A stretch of 64,000 nucleotides of DNA from assembly GCA_050084985.1 (NCBI GenBank), contig JBITNC010000001.1, positions 112,530,001 to 112,594,000 of the forward strand. The letters are read 5' to 3'. Each line of letters starts with the position of its first letter. Positions within the stretch are counted from its first letter, which is position 1. This stretch comes from Nageia nagi (Eukaryota > Pinophyta). Under the pieces are notes generated by a model. The model was not told the origin of the DNA. It was given only the letters and a program-made list of their open reading frames with translations, and did not search any database. Shown piece by piece: positions 58,099 to 64,000 of this stretch. The position numbers and the translations under genes are program-made.

Positions 58099-58880
58099 TG
58101 TTTACAAATATTTTGAGCATGTAAGCAAATAAATAATTACAAAACCCAAAATACCTATTTCAAGCTACGGATAGCAATTTAGACCATACAAACAAACAAA
58201 TGAAGAAGATAACCACTTAGAATTAGGACAACAATACCAATCAAGAATTATAATTTGTATACTTACCTTACAAAGTGTACCTAACATCAAATAATGATGA
58301 TATGTTTGATATGTGGATGATAGAGAAATCCTACTTCAGAAGCTATAACCCAAAATGCAACAAAAAGAGGATTGTAGTTGGTTTATGTGTTGTAGAAGAG
58401 GAGCATCAACAATGTATTTAGCATGAATAAGGAGCACCAATGACCTTTGTTAGAGTGCTCTTTACTCCTAAATTAAGTCAATAATTTGCATATAGATGTT
58501 TTGATCAATGATATGATATCCAAATAAATCATCAATGTCAGAACAGCTCGCATAAGGAAGTACATAAACCATAGCCTTGAATGGCAATGTCAAAAGACAC
58601 CTAAAGGATTGCCACCACCAAGACCAGATATGATATCATGTATCTCCTTGATGTGGACTTACTATTTGATCCCTATTTATATAGATAATAATATGACCTA
58701 CTCCTTAGGTCAGTGTGTACCTAAATAAACAGGGTTAGTCCATAATACATAATAATATTCAAGACAATTATTGATATTATGATTATATTCAAGATAAACA
58801 TTGATATCATTAAATATTCTATGTATTACTGCAAGTAAATGTATTTATTTAAATGCATAAATAAATTTTATGTGATAACA
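58099..58880 (-). repeat. Gypsy-derivative 3' LTR
   Basis: 782 bp, collinear with 62,924-63,704 with scattered substitutions and small indels. On the plus strand it starts TGTTTACAAATATTTT and ends TGTGATAACA. The minus-strand purine stretch CTAAAGTAGGGCATC next to it (58,881-58,895) is a plausible polypurine tract. Confidence 0.92.
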
Positions 58881-59190
58881 GATGCCCTACTTTAGATGAG
58901 AAATTGATATCATTAGGTGCATTGAGATTTTTTCATTCAAAGTATCAATCAATGTGTCATAATAATGAAGTATTAGCAAGCATTGATAAGCATAATACCA
59001 ACACTAATAAATCTAAATTCTAAAAAAGATTATAATATAGCGAAACCTATAAAAGTGAGATATGGGTTGAGAAAACTCCCTGCGGTGATGTTTTTCAATC
59101 TGCCCCTTATCATGATATTGATAACACATGACCATACATGACAACACATGATAACACATGACCACACAAGTGAATAGCATACTGTGGTAG

Positions 59191-59662
59191 AATGAGAGCT
59201 CAACTCCATGCTAAGAGGCATGATATGATGATGAGAGCTAAAACTATGTGCTAAGAGGCATAATATGATGATGAGATCTGAAACCCTATGTGAAGAGGCA
59301 TAATACGATGATGAGAGCTGAAACTCTATGCCAAGAGGCATAATATGATGATGAGACCTGAAACTCTACGCCAAGAGACATAATATGTGATGATTTCTGA
59401 AACTCTATGCTAAAAGGCATAATATGATGATGAGAACTGAAACTCTACACTAAGAGGCATAATATGATGATGAGAGTTGAAACTCTATGCTAAGAGGTAG
59501 AATTTGATGATGAGAGCTAAAACTCTATGTCAAGAGGCATAATATGATGATGAGAGCTGAAACTCTATGCCAAAAGGCATAATATGATGATGAGAGCTAA
59601 AACTCTGCGCCAAGAGCCATAATATGATGATGAGAGCTGAAACTCTCTGCTAAGAGGTATAT
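59191..59662 (-). repeat. Twelve-copy 40-bp tandem repeat
   Basis: Each plus-strand unit reads like GAGAGCTGAAACTCTATGCC then AAGAGGCATAATATGATGAT. Each contains two possible small hairpins: GAG..CTC around CTGAAA, and TATGCC..GGCATA around AAGA. Two diverged units lie apart at about 60,377 and 60,425. The array sits between gag and the 3' LTR. The ORF on the minus strand at 59,030-59,341 is a reading of the repeat. Confidence 0.93.
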
Positions 59663-60849
59663 AACATAATACAATCCATGATATAGCCATATAGATTAAT
59701 TCTTTGGCATGTCTAGCAAATCAAGATGTTCAATTTGACAAAATAAGGAATGTGGGCGATCTATTTTGACATAAGAACACTGTCGATGATCCTCAAGGCA
59801 TGATAGAAAAAGATCATGGGCGATCTTTTTCTTAAAGAATTTTTTGAAAATTGGAAAACTTGAATAATGGTGTGTTTCTTATTGATTTGATTGACTATTC
59901 TATTTACCTATTTGTAACTCATAAGTATGCAAATCGAGACTATCTAGGGATATGTGCCCTTGAAATCTTATAAAAGAGGGTTGACCCCCCTTTCATTATC
60001 ACTTGCTTGTATTTTCAAGGTGGAGAGTGCTTAGGAATTTTTGAGAGCTTGTAAGGTGAGTGTTTATTTCTAATTTTGTTGTTATTAAACCTATGATTTA
60101 CCTTTGCTTCTTTTTCACATCTCCCTATCATGGCTTTATCGATTACATGCTAAGAGGGACACAAAGCTACTCTAGTGGTGAACTCTCCTGCTAGTCATTA
60201 GGTAAATCATCTTTACCTATCTTTCTTTGGTGCATTCTTGATTTTTTTCTATATGTTTTCTTTTTACATAGTTTTCCTATAAGTTCGGTATCTTATTCCT
60301 AGGGTTTTACCCATTTAGAATACCTTTACTTTCAATTTTATCTTATAGTTTGTTAAATGAATTTTATGATAATATGAGAGCTAAAACTCTATGCTAATAG
60401 GCCTGAAAAGATAAAATGATCTAGGAGTTGAACTCCATGCCAAGGGGCATTCATTAAAATTTTAATTTTGATGAAATTTAACTACAGAAGAGGATTACGA
60501 ATGATCCATTCTTCATAAAAACAAAGCACCAGTGCTCCTGATATGATGTCAAAATGATCCCCCATTTTTTTATCATGACGTTCATCAATTTGTTTATCCT
60601 ATTATCAGTTTCGTTAGTGTTAGTGTGATCAGTCATGTTTACCAAATGACATAACCAGAGGGCCTTGTGCCCCCACTATTGCTAGCTTCATTTTGATGTT
60701 TTCCTTCTTGTGGTCCTATGATAAATGGCCTTTTTATCATATTACCTTGTGTATACAATATTGCTATGTTATTTTGTGGCATGGGGTTCTTGTAAATCCC
60801 TAATTTCTCGTTATCCACATGTATGGAAGCTTTTTCCTTATCTTCCTAT

Positions 60850-61690
60850 TTTTCGAATGATATCTCTTTTTTGTTTATCAAGTCTTGGACAACATCTTTA
60901 AACCTTTTACATTCACATGTTTTGTGTCCATGAATTTTATGATACCCATAAAATCCACCTATAGTTTTAGTGACCTTTTGACTCATGGTGGTAATTGGAT
61001 CAAACCCTTTTGAAGCAATGATTATAATAGCTCATCATGATCTTCTGTAATTTTAGTGTATACTCTAGGGGTTTTATTCTTAAATGGACAAGATGTTTCT
61101 TTTGCCATTGTAACTGTTGTTATTATTTTCATAGTCGATAGTTTCTTTTCTTCTCTTTTAAGTTTCCAATAACCAATTTTTACTAGGTGCTTCTCTTTTT
61201 GAATCATGGACATAGTCATTTCAGAAAGGGGTTGTTCTAAATAGTTGAAGAATTTTAATATCATCTCATCTCTAAGATATTTGATTAACATATGCTTTAG
61301 CTCTTTTTCATTTAAATTTATGAATGTGGCTATTTTCTTCCATGTTTTTATAAATCCCTCAAATGATTAGTTCTTACCTTGTCTCATTCTTGCTAAATCG
61401 ATAAGGGTTGGTTTTCTTTTTATATTATGTTGATATTGATTTATGAATTCTCGTTTTAATTGCTCATAGTTAGTGATGCTTTGATTTTCTATACTGTAGA
61501 ACCATTTAGAAGATTCTTTCCCTAAACTAAGTTGAAATAATCTTGCTAAAATGTCTTCATCATGTTGATAACAATAGGCTGCTTCTTCAAAAATTATGAT
61601 ATGTATCCTTGATCACTAATGCCATCATATTTGTAAAAATCTATGTCTTTCCCTTTCCATGTTTTTTCTTTTATTTTTGCATAAAAGGGG
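60850..61690 (-). pseudogene. gag: Gypsy gag, broken
   Basis: The minus-strand frames give the Gypsy gag (Retrotrans_gag) domain: 'ARLFQLSLGKESSKWF', then 'LKREFINQYQHNIKRKPTL', 'LARMRQ', and further 'KELKHMLIKYLRDEM'. A TAA at 61,367-61,369 interrupts it, and a frameshift lies upstream near 61,590. After the 61,022 stop the tail 'YHKIHGHKTCECKRFKDVVQ', a partial metal-binding segment, is visible in another frame near 60,900-60,990. It would form the capsid if intact. No protease or polymerase follows. Confidence 0.85.
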
Positions 61691-62577
61691 TGCCTTTCAT
61701 TTAACTATTCACCTTTTTTTTCTTTACTTAATAGCATTAACTTCTTTAATTATTTAGCCATTTCTTTTAATTGTACCATTCTTTTCTCCAATTTTTCATT
61801 CCGCATAATTTCATTGTTATTATTTTCTCTAGGATATCAGATTTCTCAATTTCTTTTTCATTTTCATATTTACGTGTCTCAGGAGTAAATCTCCCATTTT
61901 GATCTCTCCATTCTTGAATTAGTTGATTAGCCAATTGTCTTATAATTAATTGTCTTACACTTATTTGAGCTTTTCAATAAGATTGTGTGTCTATTATTTT
62001 CCTTACTTCTATCTCTTTAATTTCTTTTTCCCTATTTGACTACTAAGGGTAATCATTGATAAGTCCTTATGCTACAAGATCAATTTCAAATTCTATTTTT
62101 GATTCATTATCTAACTCATTATCGAATTCGACCATCTCATCATCTGAATGCTCACAATTAGCTTCTTCTAATGTTATTGATTCATGATCTTTTAAATTTT
62201 TTACAAGTGGTAAAGACTACATAAATTAATGAAAGTTTAACTCAAAGATGGAAGAACAAAGCATACAAAAATTGACATGGCTTTCTATAGGAAAAATGGG
62301 TTGCAGGCATTCCATTTCAACAAGATTTAGACCATGAATGATCCTACTTTGACTCGTTAGGGTGAACGACAAGAGGGGTAGCTTAGCTAACAGTATCCTA
62401 GAAGATGACCTAGAACTATTTTTGGTCAAAAATTCATGGATAATATGAAATGAATGAGGTATGGTAAGATGTTTAGTAAATTTATAGAATACCTAGGAAG
62501 CTTTAAGAATTCTTGGATTAACCTTAATTTATCTTCCATTAGATTTAGATCATTAGATTTTTTATATCGATAAAGGG

Positions 62578-62886
62578 TTAATTAACGTTTATTCTCAAAG
62601 GTTGGATAATTTCTTCTTCAGGGCTCTCATTGTCTTCTAAGTCCCTGTGATAAGATTCATCATTTATTATATTTATGCTTATTTTACCAGGGTTATCATT
62701 ATCTTTGGAATCTCCATGATAAGATTTGTCATCAAAAAAATTGGTTTTAATAACCAAAGGGACACTATCTTTATTTAACCTAGCACTTTTTCTTATCGAT
62801 GTTATACCTTTCCATGATTTTCTTTTTCTTTTAGTTGGTTCAAGCTTTGATTGATTTAATGATAAAAGATCTAATGAATTGTTCAT
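62578..62886 (-). CDS. Leader ORF of the Gypsy derivative, unknown
   Basis: This open frame of 102 codons starts about 37 bases from the 5' LTR, downstream of the primer-binding site. The first ~40 residues are Lys/Arg-rich (EPTKRKRKSWKG) and the rest is acidic, with two similar 'DDKSYHGDSKDNDNPG / NDESYHRDLEDNESPE' segments, an internal duplication. I do not recognise it. It could be an N-terminal extension of gag, or a chance-preserved leader frame. Confidence 0.4.
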   Translation of the reverse strand: MNNSLDLLSLNQSKLEPTKRKRKSWKGITSIRKSARLNKDSVPLVIKTNFFDDKSYHGDSKDNDNPGKISINIINDESYHRDLEDNESPEEEIIQPLRINVN

Positions 62887-62907
62887 ATTTGTAGAAGTTA
62901 AGTTTCA

Positions 62908-62921
62908 CGTCGGGTTCACCA
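62908..62921 (-). other. Candidate primer-binding site of the Gypsy derivative
   Basis: On the minus strand, TGGTGAACCCGACG lies about two bases inside the right LTR, in the standard position and starting TGG as expected for the complement of a CCA tRNA end. I cannot name the tRNA with certainty. Confidence 0.5.
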
Positions 62922-62923
62922 AA

Positions 62924-63704
62924 TGTTTACAAATATTTTAAGCATGCAAGCAAATAAATAATTACAAAACCCAAAATACCTGTTTCAAGGTACGAATAGC
63001 AATTTAGACCATATAAACAAATAGATGAAGATAACCACTTAGAATTAGGACAACAATACTAATCAAGAACTATAATGTGTATACTTACCTTACAAAGTGT
63101 ACCTAACATCGAATAATGATGATATGTTTAATATGTGGATGATAGAGAAATCTTACTCCAGAACCTATAACCTAAAATGCAACAAAAAGAGGATTGCAGG
63201 CAGTTTGTGTTATGGAAGAGGAGCATCGATGGTGTATTTGGCATGAATGAGGAGAATCGATGACCTTTGTTAAAGTGCTCTTTACTTCCAAATCAAGTCA
63301 ATAATTTGAATATAGATGTTTCAATCAATGATATGATATCCAGATAAATTATTAGTGTCAAGATAGCTTGCATAAGGAAGTACACAAACCATAACCTTGA
63401 ATGGCAACATCAAAAGACACCTAAAGGATTGCCACCACCAAGACCAGATATGGGATCATGTATCTCCTTGATGTGGACTTACTATTAGACCCTTATTTAT
63501 ATAGATAATAATATGACCTACTCCTTAGGTTAGCATGTACCTACTTAAACAGGGTTAGTCCACAATACATAAAAATATTCAAGATAATTAGTGATATTAT
63601 GATAATGTTCAAGATAAACATTGATATAATTAAATATTCTATGTGTGTATTAGTGCAAGAAAATGTATTTATTTAAATGCATAAATAAATTTTATGTGAT
63701 AACA
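62924..63704 (-). repeat. Gypsy-derivative 5' LTR
   Basis: 781 bp, partner of 58,099-58,880. The element's transcript would start within it, on the minus strand. Visible differences from the partner include 'tattactgcaag' against 'gtgtattagtgcaag' near the end. Confidence 0.92.
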
Positions 63705-64000
63705 TGATGATCATAGAGATACAACCAGAATTTCTTGTCATCGACTCCAACATAGACCATCTATGAGGACATCAAACTCTTATATCACTCAATTCTTTGC
63801 AACCTTGAATGTTAGGAGAAATCGTTGATTCATAGACCTTATTTATATTTTATTTAATATTTTTCTTATTTTATTTCCTCTGGAGTTGCACTAGGCACTC
63901 CCGTTGCTTTGTATATGTCCTACTTTACAGTCCTATTGACCTTTTTTGGTCACTAATGGATATTAATACAAATTCTATTCTATTTTATTCATACTCAAAA
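63705..64000 (+). mobile_element. LINE 3' end
   Basis: The last ~140 bases ('gttgc...cactcccgttgc', 'ttggtcactaatggatattaat') match the LINE 3' end at 55,200-55,290. This supports a LINE interrupted by the Gypsy derivative. It runs to the edge of the window. Confidence 0.6.

Larger units (their letters stand above)
58099..63704 (-). mobile_element. Non-autonomous Gypsy element with gag only
   Basis: Direct repeats of 782 and 781 bp, beginning TG and ending CA, enclose about 4.0 kb. Inside, on the minus strand, are a primer-binding-like site beside the right LTR, a basic leader frame, a decayed Gypsy gag, and a 12-copy tandem repeat. No protease, reverse transcriptase, RNase H or integrase motif is present. 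This matches the class described as terminal-repeat retrotransposons with a gag domain (TR-GAG). The LTRs differ at many positions, so the insertion is much older than the Copia. No target duplication is seen: GGGTA on the left, TGATG on the right. Confidence 0.85.

Noticed and set aside
59191-59662. Resemblance of a regular 40-bp repeat to a CRISPR array
   Set aside because: Units are directly adjacent with no unique spacers, and the array lies inside a plant Gypsy derivative.

Overview
The window looks like plant nuclear DNA from a large, repeat-filled genome. The evidence is an AT-rich background, plant-type Ty1/Copia, Ty3/Gypsy and LINE elements, fragments of 2-oxoglutarate/Fe(II) dioxygenase genes with plant-type short introns, and pentatricopeptide-repeat (PPR) debris. 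A gymnosperm is my best guess, but that is inference only. I found no intact host gene, no confident tRNA or rRNA gene, no CRISPR array and nothing bacterial. Every protein-like stretch is either broken or part of a mobile element.

Region 1 (1-31,082) is a graveyard of one dioxygenase family. There is a near full-length broken copy on the minus strand (3,141-4,130). A more diverged, internally deleted paralogue lies at 19,146-19,830. A copy cut off in exon 2 is at 23,316-24,065. The best copy (28,002-29,092) has three exons, but four stop codons in exon 3. Small exon-3 scraps sit at 1,813-1,913 (minus), 4,145-4,206 and 30,404-30,521. Flanking DNA was copied with the genes. About 4 kb at 121-4,130 (minus) matches 28,0xx-31,082 (plus), and a third partial copy at 4,145-6,027 forms a long inverted repeat with 121-1,913. 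A 3.3-kb block at 7,476-10,776 recurs at 24,070-27,432, where it interrupts the third copy. The first copy of that block runs into a decayed LINE reverse transcriptase.

Region 2 (31,083-43,700) begins exactly where the duplicated dioxygenase flank stops. It appears to be a large, decayed, retroelement-like unit without a recognisable polymerase. Its two ends carry a matching array of about nine AT-rich hairpins whose stems differ from unit to unit yet stay self-complementary around a shared loop. Inside are an unfamiliar acidic reading frame and a long pyrimidine-rich tract. Beyond it are PPR fragments, a gag-like fragment and an inverted minisatellite.

Region 3 (43,700-58,098) is a LINE whose endonuclease region was split by a young Copia element (43,838-52,474, minus strand). 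The Copia has 508-bp LTRs that read as identical and a CTCCA target duplication. Its own pol is nevertheless broken by a deletion/frameshift and a stop codon, so it was probably moved by proteins from another copy. Its 3-kb leader holds a GC-rich minisatellite, a C14 run and a long AT tract. A second LINE C-terminal fragment follows at 57,000-57,900.

Region 4 (58,099-63,704) is a gag-only Gypsy derivative on the minus strand, with 782/781-bp LTRs and a 12-copy, 40-bp tandem repeat. LINE 3'-end sequence resumes at the right edge of the window.
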